Positions 55,936 through 64,000 of a stretch of 64,000 nucleotides of DNA are shown here, piece after piece. Below the pieces are notes generated by a model. It saw only the letters and a list, made by a program, of their open reading frames with translations. It made no database searches and was not told the origin of the DNA. This stretch comes from Trinickia terrae (GTDB taxonomy: Bacteria; Pseudomonadota; Gammaproteobacteria; Burkholderiales; Burkholderiaceae), in contig NZ_SWJE01000014.1 in the NCBI RefSeq assembly GCF_005144415.1, positions 165,777 to 229,776 of the forward strand. Direction: 5' to 3'. The number at the start of each line of letters is the position of its first letter. The first letter of the stretch is position 1. The translations under genes were made by a program, and so were the position numbers.

Positions 55936-57009
55936 TCAGGCGAGGCAGGCGTCGAGGCCGTCGGTGATCAGGTCTTGCGGCAGATCGACGCCGATGAAGA
56001 CCATCTTGTTGGTTTTCTTCTCGATCGGCAGCCATTTCGCGGCGAGGTCGCTGCCCATCATCTGGTGCACGCCCTGGAACACGACCTTGCGGTCGACGCC
56101 CTTCATATAGAGCACGCCCTTGTAGCGCAGCAGGCGCTCGCCGTAGATCTGCAGGATGCCGCCGAGGAAGTCCTCGAGCTTGTTCGCATCGAACGGGCGG
56201 TCGTTTCGGTACACGAACGACTTGATCTTGTCGTCGTGGTGCGCGTGGCGATGATTGTGATGTCCTTCGTGCTCGCAGTGCCCGTGATCGTGGTCGCAAT
56301 GCTCGTGGTCATGATCGTGGCCATGGTCATGGGCGTGATGAGCGTGGTCGTGTTCGTCCTCGGCGAGGAAGTCTGGGTCGATCTCGAGCTTCGCGTTCAA
56401 GTTGAAGCCGCGCAGGTCGAAGATCTCCTTGATGTCGGCCTCGCCGAAGTTGACGACCTTGATCGTCGCTTTCGGGTTCATGTGCACAAGGCGGTGACGC
56501 AGGTCCGAAAGCGCCGCTTCGTCGACGAGGTCCGACTTCGTGACGAACAGGCGATCGGCGAAGCCCACTTGGCGCTGCACGACTTCGTGCTCGTCGAGCT
56601 GATTGTCGGCGTGCTTGGCGTCGACGAGCGTGATGATCGCGTCGAGCAGGAATTCGTCGGCGATTTCGCTGTCGATGAAAAATGTTTGCGCGACCGGGCC
56701 CGGGTTCGCGAGGCCCGTGGTCTCGATCACGACGCGGTCGAACTGGAGCTCGCCCGACTGCTTCTTCGCCGCCAGGTCGCCGAGCGCCCGCGCGAGGTCG
56801 CCGCGGATCGTGCAGCAGATGCAGCCGTTGCTCATCTGGACGATCTGCTCGGCCGAGTCTTGCACGAGGATCTCGTTGTCGATGTTCTCTTCGCCGAATT
56901 CGTTCTCGATCACGGCGATCTTCATGCCGTGCTTTTCGTTCAGGATGCGCTTGAGCAGCGTGGTTTTGCCGCTGCCTAGGAAGCCGGTCAGGATGGTGAC
57001 GGGAATCAT
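55936..57009 (-). CDS. COG0523 (CobW/YjiA-type) metal GTPase
   Basis: 357 residues of the G3E GTPase family, thought to hand metals, often zinc, to client enzymes. Walker A is GFLGSGKTT (9-17), metal-binding CICC is at residues 63-66 and the guanine motif is TKSD. A histidine-rich insert (about 220-260, with runs of HDHDHEHCDHDHGH) can store metal. The C-terminal CobW domain follows. ATG at 57009 starts MIPVTILTGFLG; the longer open frame upstream is a shadow. Adjacent to dksA, a pairing also seen in zinc-starvation gene sets elsewhere. Confidence 0.92.
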   Translation of the reverse strand: MIPVTILTGFLGSGKTTLLKRILNEKHGMKIAVIENEFGEENIDNEILVQDSAEQIVQMSNGCICCTIRGDLARALGDLAAKKQSGELQFDRVVIETTGLANPGPVAQTFFIDSEIADEFLLDAIITLVDAKHADNQLDEHEVVQRQVGFADRLFVTKSDLVDEAALSDLRHRLVHMNPKATIKVVNFGEADIKEIFDLRGFNLNAKLEIDPDFLAEDEHDHAHHAHDHGHDHDHEHCDHDHGHCEHEGHHNHRHAHHDDKIKSFVYRNDRPFDANKLEDFLGGILQIYGERLLRYKGVLYMKGVDRKVVFQGVHQMMGSDLAAKWLPIEKKTNKMVFIGVDLPQDLITDGLDACLA

Positions 57010-57191
57010 TGGAATCGCCTGTAGTACGTGAATCGTGAGTCGGTATCGATGCCGGCCGGGCCTGCGGCCGACCGCGCGGGTGCCCGGAGGGTGTCCGGGT
57101 GTCCAACAACCAGCTATTGAAGCATATCTGTCAAGTCCGCGTGGCCGACGGGTTGCGCCGGGCTTGTCGGATCCCCGCCAACTATGGGCGT

Positions 57192-58394
57192 TCAGGCGAT
57201 TTGCAACAATAGGCCTTTCAGGTATTCCCCTTCCGGAAACGCGGTCAGCAGCGGGTGATCGACGCCCGCGCCGAGCCGCTTCAGGATGCGGGCGTCGACG
57301 CGCGCATCGGCCGCCGCGCCGGCGACGATCTTCTGAAACAGGTCGGAATCGATCGCGCCCGAGCACGAGTAGGTGAAGAGCAGCCCACCCGGGCGCAGCA
57401 GCTTGAAGCCAGTCAGGTTGATGTCCTTGTAGGCGCGCGCGGCGCGATCCACGTGCTCGCGCGACGGCGCGAATTTCGGCGGATCGAGCACGACGAGGTC
57501 GAAGCGCTCGCCGTCGTCGTAGAGGCGGCGCAGTGTCTTGAACGCGTCGGCGTCGAGCCATTCGGCGCGGGACGCGTCGAAATCGTTCGCGGCGACGTTT
57601 TGCTGCGCCAGCGCGAGCGCTTCGCCCGACGAATCGATCGACACGACGCGCTTCGCGCCCCCCTTCAACGCAGCCAGCGAAAAGCCGCCGGTGTAGCAGA
57701 AGCAGTTGAGCACGTCGCGGCCGGCGGCGTACGCCTGGACGAGCGCGCGGTTGTCGCGCTGGTCGACGTAGAAACCCGTCTTGTGGCCGCTGCGAACGTC
57801 GACGTGGTAGCGCACGCCGTTTTCGTTCGTGATGAGCGTATCCGGCGGTGGGTCGCCTGCGAGCACGCCGGTGGTCTGCGCGAGGCCTTCCTTTTCGCGG
57901 ATCGACACGTCGGAGCGCTCGTAGACGTTCGGGCAGCCGGTCGCGCCGGTCAGCGCCGCGACGATCGCTTCCTTCCATGCCTCGACGCCCGCCGCCATGA
58001 ACTGGCAGACGAGCTGGCCGCGTTTTTCGGCGGCGTCCGTGACGTAGTAATCGACGACCAGCCCCGGCAGGCCGTCCGCTTCGCCGAAGATCAGCCGCAC
58101 CGCGCCTGTCCCCTGGACGAGCGCCTGCCGGTGCGCGAGCGCGCGCTGCACGCGGCGCTTGAAGAACGCGTGATCGATCGGCTCGGCTTCGTCGAAACTC
58201 CAGACACGCACGCGGATCTGCGACTGCGGGCTGTACGCCGCGCGCGCGAGAAAACGCCCGTCGTGTGCGCGCACGACAACGGTGGCGCCCGGGGCGGGTT
58301 TGCCGTCGATGCGGTCGATCGCGTTCGCATAAACCCACGGATGGCGGCGCAGCAGCGATTTTTCCTTCGACGGTTTCAGCGTTACGGTATTCAT
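57192..58394 (-). CDS. Class I SAM-dependent rRNA methyltransferase (RlmI-like)
   Basis: 400 residues resembling RlmI, which makes m5C1962 in 23S rRNA. An N-terminal PUA domain (about 1-75), an EEHUD-like middle and a C-terminal methyltransferase with VLNCFCYTGGFSLAAL and the NPP-type VVLDPPKFA motif are visible, with the TCS-like YSCSGA segment near 345. Length suits RlmI (396 in E. coli). The downstream cobW gene ends an operon-like run on this strand; the spacing of 182 nt leaves a separate promoter possible. Confidence 0.9.
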   Translation of the reverse strand: MNTVTLKPSKEKSLLRRHPWVYANAIDRIDGKPAPGATVVVRAHDGRFLARAAYSPQSQIRVRVWSFDEAEPIDHAFFKRRVQRALAHRQALVQGTGAVRLIFGEADGLPGLVVDYYVTDAAEKRGQLVCQFMAAGVEAWKEAIVAALTGATGCPNVYERSDVSIREKEGLAQTTGVLAGDPPPDTLITNENGVRYHVDVRSGHKTGFYVDQRDNRALVQAYAAGRDVLNCFCYTGGFSLAALKGGAKRVVSIDSSGEALALAQQNVAANDFDASRAEWLDADAFKTLRRLYDDGERFDLVVLDPPKFAPSREHVDRAARAYKDINLTGFKLLRPGGLLFTYSCSGAIDSDLFQKIVAGAAADARVDARILKRLGAGVDHPLLTAFPEGEYLKGLLLQIA

Positions 58395-58457
58395 AAATGA
58401 TCAAAAGCTAGGTTTTGGCCGCGCGGATCGTGCGTGGCGGGGGCGGTTCAAAGACGC

Positions 58458-59387
58458 TCAATCGCGCTTCTTCGCCCGCGGATGCGCCTTGTCGTACACC
58501 TGCGCGAGATGCTGGAAATCGAGCGCCGTATAGACCTGCGTCGCGGTGATGCTCGCGTGGCCGAGCAGCTCCTGCACCGCGCGCAGGTCGCCGCTCGATT
58601 GCAGCACATGCGTCGCGAACGAATGGCGCAGCACGTGCGGATGCACGTTGGCCGGAATGCCGGCCGCAAGCGCTGCGCGCTTCACCCGGTCGCGCACGAC
58701 GTTCGGCGACATCCGGTTGCCGCGCGCCGACAGAAAGAGCGGATGCGGATCGAGCTTCACGAACTCTCCGCGCGCGGCGAGCCACGCGGTGAGCGCGGCG
58801 AGCGCCTTGCTGCCGACCGGCACCGTGCGCCGCCGGTTGCCCTTGCCGAGCACCGTCACCTCGGCCGATTGCAAGTCGAGCCAGCCGGCCGAGCGGTAGC
58901 CGTCGGCATCGGCGAAGGCGACATCGAGCCCGACCAGCTCGGCCAGGCGCAGCCCCGACGAGTAGAACAGCTCGAGCATCGCGTGATCGCGCAGGTCTTC
59001 GGTGTTCGGCGCGGCGGACGCTTCCATCAGCCTGTTGGCGTCGTCGACCGAGAGCGCTTTCGGCAGCGTCTTCGCCTGCTTGGGCGCGCGCACGGCCGCG
59101 ACGGGGTTCGCAGGCAGCTCGATGCGCCCCGCCAGCCAGCGATAGAACGCGCGCCATGCCGAGAGGCGATGCCCGATCGAGCGCGCCGACAGCCCGCCGG
59201 CATGCGCGCGAACGACGGCGCCGCGCATGTCGGTGGCAGAGAGGCTTTCGAGCGGGCGGCCTTTGGCGAGCTTCTTCAGTTCGTCGAGCTCGTGCGTGTA
59301 GGCGCGCAGCGTATGCGCCGACAGCCGCCGCTCGTGCTCGAGGCTCGACAGATAGGCGGCGATCGGGTCGTTGTCGGCCGCGGTCAC
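58458..59387 (-). CDS. xerC: Tyrosine recombinase XerC
   Basis: Resolves chromosome dimers at dif with XerD. 309 residues. The N-terminal SAM-like core-binding domain (about 1-95) is followed by the catalytic domain with Arg in YSSGLRLAELVGL, the HPHVLRHSFATH box (His and Arg) and LGHASITATQVYT with the nucleophile Tyr. Start GTG at 59387, weakly supported by GGA upstream; the longer open frame beyond has no family match. DUF484 lies 56 nt upstream, as in other beta-proteobacteria. Confidence 0.94.
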   Translation of the reverse strand: MTAADNDPIAAYLSSLEHERRLSAHTLRAYTHELDELKKLAKGRPLESLSATDMRGAVVRAHAGGLSARSIGHRLSAWRAFYRWLAGRIELPANPVAAVRAPKQAKTLPKALSVDDANRLMEASAAPNTEDLRDHAMLELFYSSGLRLAELVGLDVAFADADGYRSAGWLDLQSAEVTVLGKGNRRRTVPVGSKALAALTAWLAARGEFVKLDPHPLFLSARGNRMSPNVVRDRVKRAALAAGIPANVHPHVLRHSFATHVLQSSGDLRAVQELLGHASITATQVYTALDFQHLAQVYDKAHPRAKKRD

Positions 59388-59443
59388 GGGGTGAGGTCCG
59401 GAAAGGGCGATGAGAGCGGTTTGGGCGGCGCGCGGCAAACGCG

Positions 59444-60169
59444 TCAGTGCGCGAGCAGCCGGCTCAGCGCCGCGCTGGCGAGCCCGCCGATCTGGGCGAG
59501 AAAATCGGTCGCCATGCCTTCGTGGAAGCGGCGCGGGTCCGGCGAGCCCATCACGAGCAGGCCGAAGGCGGCGCCTTCGTCGCCCGCGCGCGGGTCGCGC
59601 AGCGCGACGAGCGCGATCGATTGTGTTGCGGCGTAGTCGGCCGTGGCGGGGACAACGGCGGGATCGCCGGCCGCCGTGGCGGACTCGCCCGGCGCGGCGA
59701 GCCACTGCGCCGCCTCGAATCCGGTGTTCGCGCCGCAATAGGGCGCGGCCAGGCTGTTCGCGAAGATCCGCACTTCCTCGCCGACGTGGCGCGCGAATTC
59801 CGCTTCGCGGTACGGTTCGGCCAGATCCCAGACGCGCAGCGCCGCCTGCGGCACCTCGAACACCTCGGTCAGCCCTTGCGACACGGCGCGCGGCAGCGCA
59901 TAGCCGTCGCGCTCGGCCATCACGCGCATCGTCCAGCGGTTGAACTTGGTCGCGATGCTGTCGTTCTCGTGGCCGTAGCGCAGCAACTCGGCGAGACGCC
60001 GCTCGAGATGCTTGTTCTTCTCGCGCAGCATTTCCATCTGCCGCTCCTGCAACGACACTGCGGCCTTGCCGTGTGGGTTCGCCAGCCGGATCGTCGCGAG
60101 CAGCTCGGCGTGCTCGTCGAAGAATCCGGGGTTGGCGAGCAGGTATTCAGCAACTTCGCGATCGTTCAT
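59444..60169 (-). CDS. DUF484 (GAF-like) protein
   Basis: 241 residues, function unknown. A helical N-terminus MNDREVAEYLLANPGFFDEH, a coiled coil (about 40-75) and a GAF-like domain to the end. DUF484 genes commonly lie next to dapF and xerC, as here. It ends 56 nt before the xerC start, so co-transcription is likely. Start at 60169 fits the conserved N-terminus; the frame opens to 60229. Confidence 0.88.
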   Translation of the reverse strand: MNDREVAEYLLANPGFFDEHAELLATIRLANPHGKAAVSLQERQMEMLREKNKHLERRLAELLRYGHENDSIATKFNRWTMRVMAERDGYALPRAVSQGLTEVFEVPQAALRVWDLAEPYREAEFARHVGEEVRIFANSLAAPYCGANTGFEAAQWLAAPGESATAAGDPAVVPATADYAATQSIALVALRDPRAGDEGAAFGLLVMGSPDPRRFHEGMATDFLAQIGGLASAALSRLLAH

Positions 60170-60230
60170 GGTCTCGACAGGCAATAAGGAATGCGCAGGG
60201 AATCGGTTGGATGAGGGCTGGGTCAGCACG

Positions 60231-60299
60231 CGCCGGGCCGCCCCAAGCGTGCTGACAGCCCCCTCGGGGGGCAGCGAACGAAGAGAGCGTGGGGGCGTT
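60231..60299 (-). repeat. Dispersed intergenic repeat, copy C
   Basis: In reverse complement it reads ACGCCCCCACGCTC, TCGTTCGCTGCCCCCCGAGGGGG and ends CTTGGGGCGGCCCGGCG, matching copy B along almost its whole length. It lies between DUF484 and dapF. Confidence 0.75.
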
Positions 60300-60305
60300 T
60301 CATCT

Positions 60306-61181
60306 TTAGTCGGCGATCTCGATCTCGCCTTCGAAGACGGTCGCCGCGGGGCCGGCCATCGTCAGCGGGGCGGCTTCGTCGCGCGCGCCGCCCCAGGCGA
60401 TCGTAAGCAGGCCGCCGTGCGCGTGCACGATGACGGGCGAATCGAGCAGGCCGCGGCGGATGCCGGCGGCCACCGCCGCGCAGGCGCCGGTGCCGCAGGC
60501 GAGCGTCTCGCCGGCGCCGCGCTCGAACACGCGCAGCTTGATCTCGCTGCGCGACACGATCTGCATGAAGCCGGCGTTCACGCGCTGCGGGAAGCGCGGA
60601 TGCGTCTCGACGGCGGGGCCGACCGTGCCGACCGGATATTGCTCGACGTCGTCGACCACTTGCACCGCATGCGGATTGCCCATCGAGACGACCGAGATCC
60701 AGCGCGTCTCGCCGCCCACGCCGGGGAGCGCGAGCGGCCAGAGCGTATCGTTGCCCTCGCGGCGGCCTTCGAGGCCGCTCGCATCGAACGGCACGCGCGC
60801 CGGCTCGAACACCGGCTGGCCCATGTCGACGACGACCTCGCCGTTCTCCTGCATCGTCAGCGTGATGACGCCGTTCTGCACCTGCACGCGCACGCTGCGT
60901 TTGTCGGTGAGGCGCGTGTCGCGCACGAATTTGACGAAGCAGCGCGCGCCGTTGCCGCAGTGCTCGACCTCGCCGCCGTCGCAATTGAAGATTCGGTACT
61001 TGAAATCGACGCTGTCGATCGTCGGCCGCTCGACGAGCAGCAACTGATCGGCGCCGACGCCGAAATGCCGGTTCGCGAGCGCGCGCACCTGGGCGCTCGT
61101 CAGCGCGAGCGGCCGGGTGTAGCCGTCGAGCACGACGAAGTCGTTGCCCGCGCCATGCATTTTGGTGAATTTGAGCTTCAT
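60306..61181 (-). CDS. dapF: Diaminopimelate epimerase
   Basis: Converts LL- to meso-diaminopimelate for lysine and peptidoglycan. 291 residues. The two catalytic cysteines are seen in HCGNGARC and ACGTGACA, and the N-terminal [14 protein letters not shown] is typical. It lies between lpxL and DUF484 on the same strand. Confidence 0.96.
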   Translation of the reverse strand: MKLKFTKMHGAGNDFVVLDGYTRPLALTSAQVRALANRHFGVGADQLLLVERPTIDSVDFKYRIFNCDGGEVEHCGNGARCFVKFVRDTRLTDKRSVRVQVQNGVITLTMQENGEVVVDMGQPVFEPARVPFDASGLEGRREGNDTLWPLALPGVGGETRWISVVSMGNPHAVQVVDDVEQYPVGTVGPAVETHPRFPQRVNAGFMQIVSRSEIKLRVFERGAGETLACGTGACAAVAAGIRRGLLDSPVIVHAHGGLLTIAWGGARDEAAPLTMAGPAATVFEGEIEIAD

Positions 61182-61272
61182 GGGCGCTATTGTAAGTGAC
61201 TCGGGTAACCGCGTAGGCGTGGAAAAGGGCGTGTAGGGCCTGCGATTGCCGCTATGGGGCGCGACGCCCGCA

Positions 61273-62157
61273 TCAATAGAGGCTGGGCTCGCCTTCGGGA
61301 CGCGTCTTGAAGCGCTTGTGCACCCAGTAATACTGCTCGACGATCGGCGGAATCAGCTCCTCCAGGAACGCGTTCATGCGGCGGGCGTCGATATCGTCGT
61401 CGCCGCTCGGGTAGTTCTCCCACGGCTTGAACACCTTGAGCCGGTATCCCTTGTAGTTCGGCAGCACCTCGCCGATGAACGGCAGGATCTGCGCGTTGCC
61501 CACCTTCGCGAAGCGGCCGACCGCGGTCAGCGTGCAGGCCGGAACCCCGAAGAAGGGCACGAACGTCGAGTTGCGCAGGCCGTAGTCCATGTCGGCGCCG
61601 AGCATCACCGGCTTCTTCTCGCGCAGCCAGCGCAGCACGACGCGCGCGCTGTCGGCGCGGCTCGCCATGTCCGCGCCGAAACGGCCGCGCGCTTGCTTGG
61701 CGGCTTCGTCCAGCTCCGGGTTCTTCATCGGCGTATAGAGCGAGCCGCAACGGCGCCGCAGCGCGTGATTGATGAAGATCGAGCCGGCCTCGATGCCGAC
61801 GAAGTGAAACCCGAGCAGCAGCGTCGGCGGCATGTCGGGGTCGGTCAGGTCGACTTCGCTGTCCACCTGGACCAGCTTTTCGAGCTTCTCCTGCGAGCCG
61901 AACCATTGGACGCTCCGCTCGACGTAACTGCGGATCGCATGCCGGAAGTGCTTCTGCGCGATCTCCTCGCGCTTTTCGTCGCTCCAGCCGGGAAAGCAGA
62001 GCTTCAGGTTGATGTGGACGACGCGGCGGCGGCGGCTTGGGATCTGATAGAGCAGCCAGCCCAGCCCGTCGCCCAAGCGCGCGACGAAGCCGTACGGGAG
62101 GATCGCCAGAAATTTCAGCAGGCCGATGGCCAGCTTGGTCCCGAGGCGCCCTAGCAT
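61273..62157 (-). CDS. Lipid A lauroyl/myristoyl acyltransferase (LpxL/HtrB family)
   Basis: Inner-membrane enzyme that adds a secondary acyl chain to Kdo2-lipid A. 294 residues. An N-terminal membrane anchor (about 10-35) precedes the acyltransferase domain with the HX4E motif [10 protein letters not shown] and the later segment [12 protein letters not shown]. The exact acyl chain (LpxL or LpxM role) cannot be told. The gene runs toward dapF and starts 289 nt from metK, divergently. Confidence 0.92.
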   Translation of the reverse strand: MLGRLGTKLAIGLLKFLAILPYGFVARLGDGLGWLLYQIPSRRRRVVHINLKLCFPGWSDEKREEIAQKHFRHAIRSYVERSVQWFGSQEKLEKLVQVDSEVDLTDPDMPPTLLLGFHFVGIEAGSIFINHALRRRCGSLYTPMKNPELDEAAKQARGRFGADMASRADSARVVLRWLREKKPVMLGADMDYGLRNSTFVPFFGVPACTLTAVGRFAKVGNAQILPFIGEVLPNYKGYRLKVFKPWENYPSGDDDIDARRMNAFLEELIPPIVEQYYWVHKRFKTRPEGEPSLY

Positions 62158-62263
62158 GCCGCGGCTCCCCGAGGAGCGGCCGCCGCACGATTCGCGCGCG
62201 CGCCTGACGCGGATTGATGAAGAAACATCGAAACGAAATGTGGATACCGCACGCGTGCACGTC

Positions 62264-62292
62264 CTGTGACAATTCCGAGAAGCCGCTATAAT
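62264..62292 (+). promoter_or_regulatory. metK promoter
   Basis: A perfect -10 TATAAT at 62287-62292 with GTGACA (62266-62271) as -35, spacer 15 bp. It predicts a leader of about 150 nt. Confidence 0.65.
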
Positions 62293-62295
62293 ACG

Positions 62296-62446
62296 GGCTT
62301 CGCCGAGTTAACTGACAACTTGCGGGGCGAAGCCGCCAGGGCGCCTAGAGCGTCCGGACGGTCCAGGAAATCCGCTAAAGCGTCGCCGCTTCAGGCTCCC
62401 GAAGTTGGCTACGTGAAAACTCACCGTAACCTTGGAGTCTGCAAAA
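62296..62446 (+). promoter_or_regulatory. metK 5' leader with long inverted repeat
   Basis: GGCTTCGCC (62296-62304) pairs perfectly with GGCGAAGCC (62326-62334) over a 21-nt loop, followed by GTCCGGAC and other paired segments before the ribosome site. Long for a housekeeping leader. The predicted transcription start falls inside the first arm, so the repeat may act in DNA. I could not match it to any SAM riboswitch class by eye. Confidence 0.35.
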
Positions 62447-63634
62447 GTGGCTAACGACTATCTCTTCACGTCCGAATCCGTTTCCGAAGGGCATCCCGAC
62501 AAGGTCGCCGACCAAATCTCGGACGCGATTCTCGACGCAATCCTCACGCAAGACAAATACTCCCGCGTTGCCGCCGAAACGCTGTGCAACACGGGTCTCG
62601 TCGTGCTCGCCGGTGAAATCACCACGACCGCCAACGTCGATTACATCCAGGTCGCGCGCGACACCATCAAGCGCATCGGCTACGACAACACCGACTACGG
62701 CATCGACTACAAGGGCTGCGCGGTGCTCGTCGCCTACGACAAGCAATCGCCGGACATCGCCCAGGGCGTCGATCGCGCGCACGACGACAACCTCGATCAA
62801 GGCGCCGGCGACCAGGGCCTGATGTTCGGCTACGCCTGCGACGAAACGCCCGAGCTGATGCCGCTGCCGATCCACCTGTCGCACCGCCTCGTCGAGCGCC
62901 AGGCAAGCCTGCGCCGCGACGGCCGCCTGCCCTGGCTGCGCCCGGACGCGAAGTCGCAGGTCACCGTGCGCTACGTCGACGGCAAGCCGTACTCGATCGA
63001 CACCGTCGTGCTGTCGACGCAGCACGCACCCGAGATCGAGCTCTCGACGCTGCGCGAAGCGGTGATCGAAGAGGTCATCAAGCCGACCCTGCCCGCCGAG
63101 CTGATCAAGGGCGACATCAAGTTCCTCGTCAATCCGACCGGCCGGTTCGTGATCGGCGGCCCGCAGGGCGACTGTGGCCTGACGGGCCGCAAGATCATCG
63201 TCGACACCTACGGCGGCGCGGCTCCGCACGGCGGCGGCGCGTTCTCGGGCAAGGACCCGTCGAAGGTGGACCGCTCGGCCGCTTACGCCGGCCGCTATGT
63301 CGCGAAGAACATCGTGGCCGCGGGCCTCGCGTCGCGTTGCCTGATTCAGGTGTCGTACGCGATCGGCGTGGCGCAGCCGACTTCGGTGATGGTCAACACG
63401 TTCGGCACGGGCCGCGTGTCCGACGCGACGATCACGAAGCTCGTGCGCGAGCACTTCGACCTGCGTCCGAAGGGCATCATCCAGATGCTCGACCTGCTGC
63501 GTCCGGTTTACGAGAAGACTGCGGCTTATGGCCACTTTGGCCGCGAAGAGCCGGAATTCTCGTGGGAAGCGACCGACAAGGCGCTGGTCCTCGCGGAAGC
63601 GGCCGGTACGGAATCCGTGGCCGCCGTGGCGTAA
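62447..63634 (+). CDS. metK: S-adenosylmethionine synthetase
   Basis: Makes SAM from methionine and ATP. 395 residues. It starts with GTG ([19 protein letters not shown] after initiation), with GGAG 9 nt upstream; a TTG at 62432 inside that ribosome site is unlikely. Motifs: [18 protein letters not shown], and the P-loop-like [16 protein letters not shown]. Followed by a very strong terminator and then a group II intron. Confidence 0.97.
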   Translation: MANDYLFTSESVSEGHPDKVADQISDAILDAILTQDKYSRVAAETLCNTGLVVLAGEITTTANVDYIQVARDTIKRIGYDNTDYGIDYKGCAVLVAYDKQSPDIAQGVDRAHDDNLDQGAGDQGLMFGYACDETPELMPLPIHLSHRLVERQASLRRDGRLPWLRPDAKSQVTVRYVDGKPYSIDTVVLSTQHAPEIELSTLREAVIEEVIKPTLPAELIKGDIKFLVNPTGRFVIGGPQGDCGLTGRKIIVDTYGGAAPHGGGAFSGKDPSKVDRSAAYAGRYVAKNIVAAGLASRCLIQVSYAIGVAQPTSVMVNTFGTGRVSDATITKLVREHFDLRPKGIIQMLDLLRPVYEKTAAYGHFGREEPEFSWEATDKALVLAEAAGTESVAAVA

Positions 63635-63686
63635 ACCGCTTTGATGTGACGCGCTTCGCGATTGGATGGTGCGAAGCGCAGTCGAT

Positions 63687-63719
63687 AAAAAACCCCGATG
63701 CTTGCATCGGGGTTTTTTT
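63687..63719 (+). terminator. Strong intrinsic terminator of metK
   Basis: 15-bp perfect stem (63687-63701 with 63704-63718), TT loop, A-tract and T-tract. It is also the apparent landmark of the group IIC intron insertion site 5 bp downstream. Confidence 0.92.
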
Positions 63720-63723
63720 CGTT

Positions 63724-64000
63724 GTGCGCCCGGCATGGGCGCAGTCCTGCGGGTGCAAGTCCCGCCATAAGCTGGTCACGGCGAATGAAGCGAAGCGCAA
63801 CTGCATGAGGGCGACCGAGTGTGGGGAGGAAGCGTGGAGCGTAAATCGCGAGCCGATGGACAAGAACTGCATAGAAGGCGCTGCCGAGCAGGGCGAGCGG
63901 GCAACGAACCGCAAAGCTCTCGTGACCAAGGCGAAGCGGCGTAAATGCGGCGGCTGTGCGATGAAGGAGTGCGTTCTTACCTGGGGAGATCTCGCCTTGT
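63724..64000 (+). mobile_element. Group IIC intron, 5' part
   Basis: It begins GTGCGCCCGGCATGGGCG, the conserved 5' end of bacterial class C introns (compare the Oceanobacillus and Bacillus halodurans introns), followed by the GGGTGCAAGTCCC element and, near 63961, the GAAGGAGTGCGTTCTTACCTG segment broadly matched in the class C domain I. The window ends before the reverse-transcriptase frame and 3' boundary. Insertion 5 bp after a terminator T-run is the known habit of this class. Confidence 0.88.

Overview
The window looks like a stretch of the main chromosome of a Burkholderia sensu lato bacterium (Burkholderia, Paraburkholderia or Trinickia type). The basis is high GC, betaproteobacterial protein sequences, and gene orders I know from that group: dprA-def-fmt, mreBCD-mrdAB divergent from gatCAB, metXW-ampG, and hslVU-dksA-cobW-rlmI-xerC-DUF484-dapF-lpxL-metK. 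No rRNA operon, replication origin, prophage or CRISPR array is visible. About 59 protein genes and two tRNA genes (Lys-CUU and Phe-GAA) can be supported. Almost everything is core housekeeping.

Layout. 1-8.3 kb: a chemoreceptor cut by the window edge, tRNA-Lys, a hotdog thioesterase with a patatin-like lipase, a D-2-hydroxyacid dehydrogenase, PEP carboxykinase and a LysR regulator with a long tail. 8.3-16.5 kb: topoisomerase III, a thioredoxin-like protein, DprA, then peptide deformylase and Met-tRNA formyltransferase, a LysE-type exporter and HtpX. 16.8-21.9 kb: rsmB, a DUF4390 protein and an NtrY/NtrX-like two-component pair forming one overlapping operon. 22-26 kb: tRNA-Phe, the queuosine precursor genes queC-queE-queD, an HpcH/HpaI aldolase and a Sel1 protein. 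26-32.4 kb: the rod-shape operon mreB-mreC-mreD-mrdA-rodA on the minus strand. 32.8-38 kb: gatCAB, a PPK2-type polyphosphate kinase and exonuclease III. 38.0-39.5 kb: a low-GC two-gene island. 39.5-43.7 kb: an M48 protease, AmpG, MetW and MetX. 44-50.2 kb: a LysR/M20 hydrolase/MFS cluster, SlmA, a HAD phosphatase and ArgB. 50.4-52.6 kb: a small CWC cysteine protein and a RegB/RegA redox two-component pair. 52.6-63.6 kb: hslUV through metK. 63.7 kb to the end: the 5' part of a group IIC intron.

The window is mostly ordinary, and I found no clear multi-gene system that is wholly new. The best candidates for novelty are: (1) the low-GC pair at 38034-39436, where a protein with a diverged SleB-like wall-hydrolase core overlaps by 4 nt a small secreted protein, which suggests a toxin/effector with a periplasmic immunity protein; (2) a group IIC intron just downstream of the metK terminator hairpin; (3) a roughly 68-bp dispersed intergenic repeat in three copies, one of which supplies the last 17 codons and the stop of a HAD-family gene; (4) an NtrX-like regulator without its AAA+ domain. 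Operon structure, terminators and start codons were worked out by eye, so functions resting on family resemblance alone are marked as inference.
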